A stretch of DNA of 64,000 nt from Eleginops maclovinus (GCF_036324505.1 NC_086367.1:24539078-24603077); one strand, 5' to 3'. Positions 39,600 to 55,229 are shown, numbered from the stretch's first letter. The notes: generated by a model from the letters alone, not told the origin. Program-made: numbers and translations.

Positions 39600-40675
39600 G
39601 GCGCGCAGACAACACTCTCCATCTGCAGGTGACACTCCGCTTCTATCCGGATTTAAAACGCGATTAAAAACTTCCGGAGGTCTGCTAGTCTCTGAGCAGC
39701 ATGCAGGTTATTCAGTATCAATGTTATTCTCCTGAAGCATGACGGGAGTCTGAGTTCTCTGGCTCCTCGGCGCACAACAGGCTGTTTAAAGGCAGCTCGG
39801 AGCCGTCTGATGTCACGAAAGGCCAGGGTGCAGTGACACGTGTGGCCAGCAGGGGGCGCTGCAGGGCGCCATAACACACAACCTGATCAAATACAGAAAA
39901 ATATACAAAAAACTTCATTTATTTTAGTGCTATTCTCTCTTTTAGACACACAAATAGTGTGTGCTTCAACATTATATTTATTCACTGATAAAACACAGTA
40001 GGATCCACTTCAGTACAATTTATTTCTTACAAATTACACAATTAATGTCCCAACGTTCACCAACTGCAGGTGGATCCTTCATTAAAACTGTTAATGCTAC
40101 AGATTAGTTACAGATCAGATCAGAAATGCTTTATTATACCTCAATAAGTATATTCAAAAATACAAAATGCACAGCATGGTGAAATTGTGAAATTGCAGGA
40201 GGATATAACGCACACAGTGTCATATCTACAGACAGTGTGATTGCACATTATTCCAGTCTATGTGTGTGTGTGGGGGGGCGGGTCTGCCAGGAAAGAAGGA
40301 CCCTCAAGTCCTGCATTAATAAAAAAACCTGTAGTAAAAGCAAAGGTTATAGCATCAAAGTGAACATATACTTCCAGAACGTACTGTGCACATTCATATA
40401 CACGTTATTGTTCTGTGAGATTTGTTGATCTCTTTAGATGTTTAATTCCTTTTGAATTTTAAATAAAAAAGAAAATAATATTCTGTATTCATGATGTTCA
40501 TCTGCAAAGTCACTCCTGTCAGTTAAAAGCATAACACTTGCAAAATGGCGTACAGTAGAAAGAAGGCAGCAACAGAAGGACTTCAACTTCATCACAAAAC
40601 AAGTTTAAGATAAACCAAGAAGACTTCCTGTTCATTGTGATCTTAGTAACAGCTCGCAGCTCCGTCACTTCCTGT
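39600..40675 (-). other. Intergenic region and likely fuca2 3'UTR
   Basis: No coding region is supported. The segment 40105-40200 (GAAATGCTTTATTATACCTC onward) resembles the tail of a dispersed teleost repeat. The rightmost part should be fuca2 3'UTR. Confidence 0.4.
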
Positions 40676-44934
<4,259 letters not shown>

Positions 44935-45278
44935 CTTTCAGCTGAAAATCACCGAGTGCTGTTCAAAGATCCGGAGCACCCAGGGACCGTCACATGATGA
45001 AGCACAGCGTTTACAATACAATAACACGAGACATTAAATCACAGGGACACATCAGAGAGAGCTGCTGCGATAAAAGCTGCGGCTCCTTTAAGTCCTTTCG
45101 AAAGTTCAGTCAGCTGACCGTCCCACTGCTGAGCCTCGACCCATCACGTCGGATGGAACGCCTCTTCCCGTGGCAACGCTGCGTTCCACTCCTCTACGCA
45201 TGCGCAGGTCGCCTCGCTTTGCAGAAGTCGGTACTGTTGTGTTTTTAAAGCATGCTGTTAACGCTGCACTGAGTCCTC
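44935..45278. promoter_or_regulatory. Divergent promoter of fuca2 (-) and tatdn3 (+)
   Basis: 344 bp separate the two start codons. It contains an NRF1-type palindrome CGCATGCGCA (45197-45206), an E-box palindrome GTCAGCTGAC (45109-45118), and GTCACATGAT (44989-44998), whose complement ATCATGTGAC fits a MITF/TFE3/TFEB M-box. There is no TATA box at the expected distance. The sites are seen in sequence; their use is inferred. Confidence 0.65.
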
Positions 45279-47464
45279 ATGCAGGGGTACGTAGACTGCC
45301 ACTGTCACATCTCCGCCAAGGATTTTGACAAGGTCAGTAGAAGATGTAAAGCACGTTAAGGTTTTATTTTACACATGAAATGTCTTATTGAGCGACACAT
45401 GTTCCTCTGTGTGTTGTCAGGACTTAGAGGAGGTGGTGCAGAGTGCGAAACAGGTGAGTGGTGTCAGCTACACAAGGCTGCAAACAGAGTTCAAATACTC
45501 TGTGGTACAAGTCTCTAACATAAAACATAAATACTAACTCCTGAATTCAAGGTTTTAGTGTCGCTACCAAACCTTAAAGCTTTTTTTAAAATGCAGTTTG
45601 GTTATTGATCATTCAACTACTACTTAATATTGATTAGTTGAATTATTTTGTAATAACAATATGAAAGTAGTATAGCTAAAGCTTTCGATGCAGTCAGAAG
45701 TTCAGTATGCATCACTAGTGTACCCCTTAATTGTATCCCAGTAAATGTACCTCAGTCCATCCGTGCTTTGCTCTTGTTTCCCAGGCTGGATTGTTGGCCA
45801 TATTAGCTGTGGCCGAACATGCTGGGGAATTTGAGAAGATCATTGAGTTGACACAGAGGTAACTATGTCATTATGAGTGGAGTCATTTAAATGTTCTCTT
45901 TGTACTGATGATTCTCCTCTTTTGCTCAGGTTCCCAGGTTTTGTTTTTCCCTGCCTGGGAGTCCACCCGGTTCAGGAGTTTTCCCCGGAGCAGCAGAGGG
46001 GGGCCTCTCTCGAGGTAAACTCAGATTAAAGGATCACACAAACTGTTACAAATAAATCACATTTTTAATCTGGAGTTTAACGAGGGGTGTGTCAGTAATC
46101 CCTGCAGTGGTGCTGTGATGATGGAGGAGTAAAGCGTGACGGTGTTTGTCCTCCTGCAGGATCTAGATGCTGCTCTGCCTCTAATAGAGAAATACAAAGA
46201 CCAGCTGGTGGCCATCGGAGAGGTAAATATAAGACATTATCTCGGATGTGACTTTATGATATACATGTTTATTAAACCCCCCCCCCCCTCCCGTGGTGCT
46301 GCAGGTCGGTCTGGATTTCACCCCCCGGTTTGTGAAGGGGGAGACGGATAAAGACGTCCAGAGGAAAGTCCTGATCCGGCAGGCTCAGATCGCCAAAGAG
46401 CTGGATCTGCCTCTGTGAGTAACGATGGAGGAAACCTGAGCCCTGATTAGATCCCACCATAAAACTCAGAAATAAATGTCTGAAATTGGGTGGGTTAAAT
46501 TCCTTCTAATGACCACAATATGAGACACATATCGAGTGCCAGATACATATTAAAGACATTCAATACGAAAAGCAGTTTTTAATCACAGGATATTTTTACA
46601 GTCTCAGTTTGTGCAGGAAATGAAAGATTGCTTTTTATTTCCAGAAATGTTCACTCCCGTTCTGCAGGACGACCCACCATCCAGCTGCTCAAAGAGCAAG
46701 GTAGAACATATTCTTTGACTTAATTTATTATCATGATGATTGAGTAGATGCAATGAAATAACAAAGGGTTTTTAACATTGTATTTATTGAAGTTATAAAC
46801 TGCATTTCCCAGTTTGGATTCTGTTATTTAGTTTTAGAGATAAACTTTAATCCAGTTTTTTATATATCAGACATTATTTGAGTAGATGAACTGCATTTCT
46901 TCAGATTTCTATTATATTTTAAAATACATATAATAATAAGCTGCACTTCCCCTCTCTGTCCCCCAGGCGTAGAGAAAGCTCTCCTCCATGCGTTCGATGG
47001 AAAGCCCTCAGTGGCCATGGAGGGGGTGAAAGCTGGGTATTACTTCTCCATCCCCCCCTCTATAGTCCGCAGTGAGCAGGTACTCATCTTCACTCATTTA
47101 TCTTCATCACCTTTAAAGATTAGTGATTAATTATCTGTTTTATTTCCCACTAAGAAGCAGAAGCTGGTGAAACAGCTGCCGTTAGAGAACATCTGTCTGG
47201 AGACGGACTCTCCCGCTCTCGGCCCGGAAAAACAGGTACGATAAAATCAACACCTGAATAAAATAATTCCATGAAGAAGATATTTAAAGTTTTTTATTCC
47301 TGATGTGTTTCTGTCTGCAGGTGAGGAACGAGCCGAGGAACGTGGTGGTCTCTGCAGAGTTCATCAGTCGCGTCAAAGGAGTCTCTCTGCAGACGGTGAT
47401 GGACGTCACCACGCAGAACGCTCTCAGACTCTTCCCCAGGATCAAAAACAAACTCAGACCCTGA
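45279..47464 (+). CDS. tatdn3: TatD DNase domain-containing protein 3
   Basis: Putative metal-dependent deoxyribonuclease of the TatD family (amidohydrolase-like TIM barrel). Ten exons join in frame: 45279-45332, 45421-45453, 45785-45858, 45930-46014, 46160-46222, 46305-46414, 46645-46700, 46967-47079, 47155-47235 and 47321-47464, giving 270 residues, close to human TATDN3 (about 274). Metal ligands are visible in order: YVDCHCH (H8, H10), [36 protein letters not shown] and [14 protein letters not shown]. No frame problem is seen. An AATAAA signal lies at 48089. Confidence 0.95.
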
Positions 47465-48088
47465 AACTGACCCTAAATGCTCAGAGACTGGTGAATCGGA
47501 TCCAACAAAGATTCCCTGTTAAATGTAATACAGTATAATCAGACCAGGTGTAGGAAGAAGGAACACCTGGACTGTTTGCAGAGATGCAGGTGGAAAACAC
47601 CTTGCTTATTCTCTGTAATTGAAGGGGTAAATTTACAAGATAAAAACTCAGATTTGTTAGAAAATCTTATCTTTTGTGTAAAGTTTTTGTGATTCATATT
47701 ATTAAATCATACCTTTGTGACAAAAGATTTAGAAATCCTCTGAAATTAAAGAGGCAGTGTAAAATAAAATACTCGTACATTTAGAACAGTGAATACACTG
47801 TAACATTTAAGTAGTAGATTTATGGGGGAGAACATGGATTTATTTCCTTAAATTCACCAAGTTATTCACTGAAAAGTTTTCTTCGTAATTTTACAACTTT
47901 TATTTCTAAATGTTTGGATTTGTTCTGCTGAATATTACTTCTCTCCCCCAGCTTTATTACATATTTGTTACCAACATTGGACCTAAAGCTTACACTACAC
48001 AAGTATTACATCTAAAACACCAACAGTGTGTGTGTGGACTATGTACCTTTACTTCAAAGTTTCTTATTTATCTCCATTTATTTTCTTA

Positions 48089-48094
48089 AATAAA
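48089..48094 (+). terminator. tatdn3 poly(A) signal AATAAA
   Basis: AATAAA 625 nt after the tatdn3 stop codon in otherwise AT-rich 3' flank. Plausible but not unique. Confidence 0.4.
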
Positions 48095-48184
48095 GGAAGA
48101 AGAGATTTTAAATCACAGGTTGGATGTTTTTAATGTGCGTGATGCATTCAGGAACACGTTGTCATGCAACCAAAACAACAGCTG

Positions 48185-48325
48185 AGCTTCATTACACATC
48201 CCCACAGGAGCAATTTTGGGTTAAGTGTCTTGCCCAGGGACACAACCACATGCTGACTGCAGTGGGACTGAAACCAGTGCTCCCACTGATGTGAACATCA
48301 GGGCACTGAGCCACAGCCTCTCTAA
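48185..48325. mobile_element. Dispersed SINE/retroposon-like fragment
   Basis: The wording GGTTAAGTGTCTTGCCCAGG, then GACACAACCACATGCTGACT, then CACTGAGCCACAGCC is typical of a very common teleost retroposon tail. It lies between tatdn3 and cenpo. No coding capacity. Confidence 0.55.
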
Positions 48326-48479
48326 ATATGATTTTTATTTTTTATTAATTTACTTTATTTAACTTTAATTTCTGTAAGTCCACTTTATTTCAATGGTTAA
48401 TCCATAATAGTTGTAGACATTTTGTTATTATTTGCTGCAATAATTCAGTTATTTTACATTATTTTCCAAGTTGACGCAA

Positions 48480-48619
48480 AGGGGCGTGGTTACGTGATGA
48501 CGTGAGGACGAGCCGGGAAAATCAAAAACCTCCGCAGCTAGAAGCTAATGTTTACATCTGAGTGCAGTCTTTATTCAACCTTAAACTGACCGAAAAATAA
48601 AGGGAAACACCTGCAGGAC
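48480..48619 (+). promoter_or_regulatory. cenpo: cenpo proximal promoter/5'UTR
   Basis: GGGGCGTGG (48481-48489, Sp/KLF-type) and TGACGTGA (48498-48505, CRE-like) lie about 115-140 bp upstream of the cenpo ATG in a locally CpG-containing, TATA-less stretch. Confidence 0.5.
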
Positions 48620-51121
48620 ATGGAGGGAGCTTCTACTAAAGGTAAGGGAGAGTACGTTTATCGGTACAGGTAGTTAGCTGGTTGCTAAGCTAGCTGTTAT
48701 AGTTTGTTGTGATGCTCCGTTAGCTTTGATGCTAACTGAAGCTAAACTAGTCCTTAAAGTCTTTGAGCTTAAAAACCATTCCTCTGTCGGGTTTTGAGAG
48801 TTAACCCTCTTACTGTTCTGTTTATGTTCATTAATGATGTGCTCCTGTTCCATAAGGGTAGCCCAGTCTTACATACATGTATTATGTCTTAATGCTGTGT
48901 TGATAGTATCATTACCGTGAACAAAGTTAAAAAAAAGCACAATATTCGGATTATTTTAGACTAAATCAAACACTAATAGGGATTATATTGAGCCTATTAT
49001 TACCGAGTACTTTATGTCGAAGTAAGTAAGAAATGCACCTCAATTTCCCTCGGGATGAATAAAGCTTCTTGAATCATAATACTGGACTATTGTGGTAACA
49101 AATACTCAGGTAATATAGTGTTTATGTATAATTATCAGACGCTTTTGTGTAAGTAGTGATGCATAATAACGTTTGTTGTAATCCCAGTGTGATTTTATTG
49201 CTGGGATACAGGGTTCCATACACATTTTGACCTAAATTAATTATGTGAGGCCACAGGCGAAAAGCAAACTTCTATTACAAGACCCTAAATCCCCATACTA
49301 AAGTCATGTGACCTTTTGAATATCAGGTGACATTCACAGAGAAGAAATGTGTTATTGTGTTTGATTCATATTTAATCTAATGGCAGTGTTCCTGTTTGTT
49401 CCCCCTCAGATGTCCTGAGTCACCTGAGTCTGCTGGAGGTTCAGATGAGGAGCCAGAAAATTCAGAGTCAGCAGCCGAGTCGACTGAAGGAGCTGCAGGA
49501 GAAAGCTGCTGCTCTGAGGAGACAGAGAGAGCAGCTGAAGGTGGAGATCCAGATGCACAGGGTGAGGACACATTTATGTTTCTCAGACTGCCAGTGCTGC
49601 AGCACCTCTTTTCACCCTCTGTCTGAAACCAGAGCCCAGGCTGCTCTGATTGGTTATCTCTGTTGTGATTGCTCAACCAGCTGAGAGATGTCCCGCCCCT
49701 GTGTGTCACTCATGTTATGTATTCAGCTGATCTTCGTGTGTTTTCTTGTCGCTGCTCCTCAGGATCTCCAGAAACTGATTGCGTCTCTGGACAAACAGCG
49801 TGGTGAAGATGAAGAAGAAATGGAGGAAGACTCTGAGAACTCAGATCTTCTGCGACTGATGGCTCGACACACAGAGCTGAAGGACTTGCTGCTCGCTCAT
49901 CACACCATTGGTACAAACTTGGTATCACTTGGTTGGGGGGGTGGGTACTAGGTGGCGGCCAGGTTGTGGGGGGCTTATATGTGATCAGTTCAAGTATTTT
50001 GTGAAAGAAAAATGCCTTAAAAGTCAGTTTTCAGCCTCTTTTATCTTGAGATTTTCTTTTTGCTTCTGTTGTATATCATATTAAACTGAATTGAATTGAT
50101 TTGAAAGTGTTTGTTTTTCCCCAAAACGTTTGAACAATTTTATAGAAGGTTTTTGAATTCTCATAATTTTCCATAACTGTTTCCACCATTAGTACACTAC
50201 TCAAAAGTTGCTTGATATTTTGATAATAGAGTAACCCTTTAAGTAGTGTTCCCCTCAGTGTTTCTCTCTGACCTGGAGGTCTGCTGCTTGTCCTTGTCGC
50301 CCCTCAGGCGGGTACGACATCATGAAGACTCTTCGGGGTAAGGGAGTGTGTGTGACGGTGGCGACTGCGTATGAGGGCGTCTATCTGGAGAGGTTCAGTC
50401 TGGAGTTTGATGTGAAGCCGGCGGTGAGGCTCGTCCGCCACGACGTCCCGCCCTTCATCCCGCTGACCCTCCTCATCGAGCAGAGCTGCATTCAGACCGA
50501 CCTCCGGACCCTGCTGGACCCCCTCAGCCGACACCTCAACGCCTACACAGGGAGGAAGCAGCAGCTGCAGCTCGTCAAGGTCACACACTTTGAGAGTCTA
50601 TAGGTTTTTGATTTAGGTTCCTGTAAAAGTATTTATTTAAAGTTGTGGCTTTGACAATCCCTCGTCAGAAGAGGGCTTTATTCCTGTGTTCATCAGAATA
50701 AAGTCTCTCTCTCCTCCTGTCTGTTGAGCAGCAGCTGCATGACTCCGTGGAGGTGATGGAGAGCAACGTTCTGTGTTCGTTACTCGTCCTGTTGTTCAAG
50801 CTTCCTGCGGAGAACACGGCCTTCCTCTGCTCGCTCGATTACTCCGATGCCTGCAGGAGCCTCCCCACGCGGGTCTCCTTCCAGTGTCACGGTACCACCT
50901 TCACTACAAATATTACTCCACAATAATCAGAACCAGAATCGTTATTGTTATCATACTTCTTCCTAATAAATTATTATGAATTTACATATTTAGTATTTGT
51001 GTTTTCTGCAGACAAAGAGCTTCCTGATTCTGCGGAGTGGATGAAGATCCGCAGCCTCCTCCTGGAGACTCCGGTGCACAAAGCTCTGACTGCCATGAGG
51101 AAGATGGGAAATATCCTGTAG
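48620..51121 (+). CDS. cenpo: Centromere protein O
   Basis: Subunit of the CENP-O/P/Q/U/R module of the constitutive centromere-associated network, needed for robust kinetochore-microtubule attachment. Six exons in frame: 48620-48641, 49410-49561, 49763-49910, 50308-50579, 50732-50891 and 51012-51121, giving 287 residues (human about 300). Residues 8-60 form a coiled coil (LSLLEVQMRSQKIQ onward). The tandem RWD-type region carries GKGVCVTVATAYEGVYLE, VPPFIPLTLLIEQ and LNAYTGRKQQLQL, closely following human CENP-O's GVCVCISTAFEG and LNAYSGRKYQ. An acidic insert (GEDEEEMEEDSENS) lies before it. The first coding exon has only 22 nt. Its 3' end faces the small coiled-coil gene at 51490. Confidence 0.93.
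49028..49078 (+). mobile_element. Retroposon tail remnant in cenpo intron 1
   Basis: CAATTTCCCTCGGGATGAAT followed by AAAGCTTCTTGAATC is the widespread 3' end wording of teleost retroposons. Only this short piece is recognisable. Confidence 0.5.
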
Positions 51122-51445
51122 CTTATTCAGAAAAAGAATGAAGCTTTTCTACATTTAAGTCACAGAGGCTAAGTGATGTACTGCTGTGGACGTTCTGCAG
51201 TCTCATAAAACACCTTATATCAGTTTGTATTTCAGCTTTATTCAGAATGCTTCCCCCTCTTCAGCGTGCTGTCAGACGGCTCTTTCTGATGCTGTCTTCA
51301 GAGATACCAAAAATGTCTCATCTTTATTCTGCTTTGTTAAATTATGTTTGAGTTTCTAACCCTCATCCAACCCTTTAAGTAATCATACGACACCTCTTGA
51401 ATTATAAACGTATTATTATATAAAGTATGTGTTTACGATGTTTAC

Positions 51446-51451
51446 AATAAA
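51446..51451 (+). terminator. cenpo poly(A) signal AATAAA
   Basis: AATAAA about 325 nt past the cenpo stop and only about 40 bp before the stop codon of the opposing gene. The two 3' ends are therefore close together or overlap. On the minus strand, candidate AATAAA signals for the opposing gene lie at 51323-51328 and 51237-51242, inside cenpo's 3'UTR. Confidence 0.5.
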
Positions 51452-51489
51452 AACCTGCAAACCGTTTCTCCTGAGGTACGACTCTTCCT

Positions 51490-52020
51490 CTACGGAGGTT
51501 TCTCCTGCTCCTCCTCCTGGTGCTTTCTGTCCCGGAGTCTCTGTATGAACTCTGTCACTCTGCTGTGCGTCTCCTCCATCTGGACCCTCCTCTTCCTCTC
51601 CCCTTCCTCCCTGTCTCTCTGCTTCTGCAGCGCTCGCTCCTTCTCCGAGATCTTATCGATCCTCGCGATGTTCTTCATCTGCAGGAGAGAGATGCTGCTG
51701 TGGATGTTTCCTCTGCGCCTCACAGGAGCTGACACCGACCTCTGCTCCTCTTCCGCGCTGAGGAGTCTGCAGGATCTCTCAGATGTCTGCGCTCTGATTT
51801 CTCTCATGGCGATGTTCACGGTGGCTTTAGGTTCGCAGGTCTTCACCATCACCACCCTCCTCTTCTCCTTCACCAGCGCCTCCCTCCTCTGCTGCAGGAG
51901 CCTGAGGGTGAAGCGATGCTGTTTGTCCAGCAGGTCGAGCTTCCTCTGCAGATCCTGCTCCTCCCGCTGGTTCAGAACTCTCAGATCTTTCTGCAGGAAA
52001 CGCCTGAAGCTGTGATCCAT
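51490..52020 (-). CDS. Small basic coiled-coil protein, unidentified (CCDC190-like at best)
   Basis: Single coding exon of 176 residues. The ATG at 52020 follows directly on an acceptor (CTGCAG|ATG). A donor at 52061/52060 (AACACG|GTGAGT) marks a non-coding first exon, so it is a spliced gene. The protein is strongly charged and helical throughout: LNQREEQDLQRKLDLLDKQ near the N-terminus, a basic centre (REALVKEKRRVV), a Ser/Arg-rich linker with SAPVRRRGNIHSS, and a second helix DKISEKERALQKQRDREEGE. No signal peptide, membrane segment or catalytic motif. The N-terminal pattern faintly resembles CCDC190, but I cannot assign it. It is convergent with cenpo. Confidence 0.7.
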   Translation of the reverse strand: MDHSFRRFLQKDLRVLNQREEQDLQRKLDLLDKQHRFTLRLLQQRREALVKEKRRVVMVKTCEPKATVNIAMREIRAQTSERSCRLLSAEEEQRSVSAPVRRRGNIHSSISLLQMKNIARIDKISEKERALQKQRDREEGERKRRVQMEETHSRVTEFIQRLRDRKHQEEEQEKPP

Positions 52021-52061
52021 CTGCAGGAGACAGTGGAGGAAGGTAACAGGAGAGACTCACC

Positions 52062-53159
52062 GTGTTGCAGCAGAGGGAGAGTGCACAACAAGGCAGAATA
52101 AAGTCTTGTGTGTTAAAGATGATCTTTCTGTGGCGTTCCCTCCTGTAGTGTGTGCATGTGCATCACTCTAGACTTTTTTCTAAGAATGTTTAAGTTTCCC
52201 AGAATTTTGCTTTTTTTTCTGAGTGTTCACATTTCAGAATGAGATTATTTTAAAATGTCTTGAACATATAAAAGTACTTTCCATTGTTTTCTCTATACTA
52301 ACACAATGATTTTTTATACTACAAGTTTTCTGACATGATTAAATGAGCAAATGAGGCTAATGCTAACCTCTGCTGCTTTAAGTAGAAATCCACAGACACA
52401 AACACAGATTGTAAAATAAATCCTGGAAGTGGATTTTCTCCACTATATGGAAGCAAGACGTCTCGTAGGGTTTCTCTTTAAAGTTCAAAATTGGTATGTT
52501 TACCAGTTTTTCCGTCCTTCAGCGCGGTGATACTCCGCTGCTGCCTCTCTTTGTGTGGAACATGATATAATATTGTGAGGAAAGGTGAGGTGGTTGCTGC
52601 TCATTGTCTTCTGTCACATTCCCTCAAGGGATTTCAGGTTACTCAACAACAATGACTCTCATTTTCTGCAGCTCTAGTACTCTGATAATAATGCAACCAG
52701 TCTTCCTGCCAGTCATTTTATTTGTATTTGAAATCAGATAAATGCAATCACAGATAAAGTCGGACAGGCCCGATGTGTTCTCAGCCATTCACAGTCACAA
52801 TCAGATGTGAGAGACACAAAAAACAATCATATGAATAAAAAACATTACATACTGACTTGTATTGTTGTCCTTGATGTCATTGCTCTGTTTTAATTATTTC
52901 ATTTATTTTCCTTCATTTTATCTTAGATTTATTTTGCACTTTAAAAAACCTGTCAAGTGCAAAACAGATTAAATAAAGTATTATTAATATTTGGTACTTT
53001 TGCACACATTTAATGAAACCAGAATACTGAATAATAAACCAATGGTTTGTTAAATGTTAATGAGTGTTAGTATGCTGCACAATGTCAGCTAGATCTGCTT
53101 AAATGTAGCTTTTCTGCAGAAAATAGTCACATTATCAGGTTTTTTGTGCAGTTTCCCTT
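52062..53159. other. AT-rich intergenic region
   Basis: Apart from the non-coding exon of the coiled-coil gene at the left edge and its presumed promoter, nothing recognisable: no ORF of note, no clear repeat. Confidence 0.45.
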
Positions 53160-53297
53160 TAAGTCCCCAGCTTCTCAGAGTCCAGCCCCTCTCGGTTTGA
53201 TCCCTCCCGCCAAACTGCAGCTCCTCTGGATCATAGGAACAACAAACCCCCTCAGAATCATCTCAGAGAGGACCAGCTGCTGATACCTCTGCAGGTA
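53160..53297 (+). promoter_or_regulatory. Candidate promoter/5'UTR exon with E2F-type site
   Basis: TCCCGCCAAA (about 53204-53213) is the complement of the E2F consensus TTTGGCGGGA. About 85 bp later a strong donor occurs (ACCTCTGCAG|GTAAACAC, 53297/53298). The segment stands out from its AT-rich surroundings. It could be a distal first exon of tp53i3 (3.1 kb downstream on the same strand) or belong to an unannotated transcript. Confidence 0.35.
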
Positions 53298-53847
53298 AAC
53301 ACATCTCTAATGCTTCAACTGTAAACTGTGTCGAATAAAATGAAATGTAATTTAAAGAGAGCTCAACTCCTAAAATATAAACTAATGCATGTTCTCTTCA
53401 TAAACCAACTTTAAAGCAGGTTATTTAATAGTTTGAAACACTTTATTCTAAAGTTAGTTTGAGGCTGCAGACTCGGATTTCACTGCGCATGCGCGTTGCG
53501 TAATGGGTCCTAATCCTGGATACTTCAGGGACCCTCCGTCAAACCAGAACTGAACGTCTTTACTATTAAAAACGAATTCCTCTTCTTGATTTTTCTGCCT
53601 CTCCTGTACAGCTGTGTTGTTGTTTAACACCCAGCTTCTTTACATACTTATGAGACTTCTGCCAGCTACAGGTTTTTAATGGTGACATGTGCGGGAAGCA
53701 AAACGGTCCAAAATTCATCATGTTTTTTTATCGCATTTTGTTGCATTCTTTTAATTATTTGTTTTCCAAATGAATAAATAGTAATAGTGATGGTTTTACA
53801 TTTCTACGGTACGTTTACTTATTATTGAATGTTACTGTTGACTATTT

Positions 53848-53965
53848 CAAAGGCAAGGCAAGTTTATTCATAGAGCACGTTTTCAACACAAGGCAATTCA
53901 AAATGCTTTACAAAAATGAAGAAACACATTATAAAATTAAAACCATTAAAAACCAAAGACAACAA
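53848..53965 (+). mobile_element. Dispersed teleost repeat fragment
   Basis: AAGGCAAGGCAAGTTTATTC followed by AAGGCAATTCAAAATGCTTTACA is a well-known high-copy teleost repeat wording. It abuts the 3' end of the TRIM-like gene. Confidence 0.65.
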
Positions 53966-54014
53966 AATAAAATGAAGGACTGCAAACCTAAATGCAGTTT
54001 TTACGGAGCCCCGT

Positions 54015-55126
54015 CTATTTGAGTTTACAGAGCTCGGCCGTGTCTCCGTGAAAGTAATAGAGCCGAACCCCGGCGTGCAGCGGCTGAGTGAACGTGGTCC
54101 GGACTCGGTGCAGCAGGGTCATGGTGTCAGAGATGCTGTAGAAGGACAGAACACCTGCCCCGTGATCCAGGTACACCCCCACTCTGGAGGAGCGACGAAC
54201 ACAGACTTTAAATTTAAAGTCGTGATGGTTGCAGTCCAACGCCCAGGAGTTGTCGTTACGTCCGAACACACACTGATCAGAACCCCCCGCTCTGCTGATG
54301 TCCTTGTATGCTACCGCTACAGAAACCCCTCCTAGTCCTCTCCACTCCACCTCCCAGTAGCACCGACCAGTCAGAGTCTCCCTGCTCAGGACCTGCTCAT
54401 TATCAGTGAATCTGTCTGGGAGAATAGAAGAACAGGCCAGGAAACTACTCCTTAAAGTAGCTCTCCTGTTCCACTGTGATAACATCAGCCCCCTGTAGGC
54501 TGAGTCTGGATCCAGAGTGATCTCACGTGCATACTGTAGGAATCCAGTGATGAGTAGCTGTGCAGGAACTGTAGGGGGTCCTCTGTGTGTGACAGCAGCT
54601 CCAGCTCAGCGTTTCTCCTCTTCAGATCCCTGATCTCCTGCTCCAGCTCCTCCTGAAGCTCTCTGACTCGACTCACTTCCCTGTCCTGCTGGGATCTGAG
54701 CTTCTGCTTCACCTCGGAGCGTCTCTTCTCTAGGAGACGGATCAGCTGGGTGAACATCTCCTCACTGTCCTCCACTGATTTATCAGCAGAGCGATTGACG
54801 GCCTCCACCTCCTGCTGAAGCTGCTTCACCTCCTTCTCTCTGATCTGGATCCTCTGCTGGATGCTGTGTCGACTCCCCTCCAGCTCTCTCTCTCTCTCAG
54901 TCCTCTCTGCTGCAGCTGACACTATGTCGTGGCCTTTATGTTCCTCCACAGAGCAGAGGTAACAGATAGACTGCTGATCAGTGCGGCAGAACAGCTTCAT
55001 CTCCTCATGGTGATGGGAGCAGATGTTCTCATGGAGCTCCCTGCAGGGCTCCACCAACTCATGTTTCTGTAATGCAGCTGAGGAGGAGGAGGTTTCCAGG
55101 TCCGGCTGAACTCCTCTCTGAGACAT
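54015..55126 (-). CDS. RING-less TRIM-type B-box/coiled-coil/PRY-SPRY protein (one frame break)
   Basis: Member of the large fish TRIM/NLR-associated B-box-SPRY families, often linked to innate immunity. Part 1 (54547-55126): a B-box2 with CRELHENICSHHHEE, FCRTDQQSICYLCSVEEHKGH, then a long coiled coil (EKEVKQLQQEVEAVNRSAD onward) up to FLHSYSSL. Part 2 (54015-54543): a PRY-SPRY starting FLQYAREITLDPDSAYRG, with DRFTDNEQVLSRETLTGRCY and YWEVEWRGLGGVSVAVAY. The two parts are in different frames, offset by one missing base at about 54544-54546. No intron separates them, and the usual linker of about 70 residues between coiled coil and PRY is absent. With the base restored the length would be about 370 residues. 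It is either a recent pseudogene or an assembly error in a compact gene. There is no RING, so an E3 ligase role is doubtful. Confidence 0.75.
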
Positions 55127-55229
55127 TTCTCCTCTGAGTGTTAGTCAGATATTTCCTTCTCTCTGAACAGAACCGAGCGGTGCTGAGAGGAGCTTTATGA
55201 GAGGCAGGGTGTGTGACCTGTCCTTTACT

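Noticed and set aside
54015..54485. A separate SPRY-only gene starting MLSQWNRR
   Set aside because: The PRY sequence extends upstream of that Met (FLQYAREITLDPDSAYRG) and joins the coiled-coil part, so it is the second half of one TRIM-like gene.
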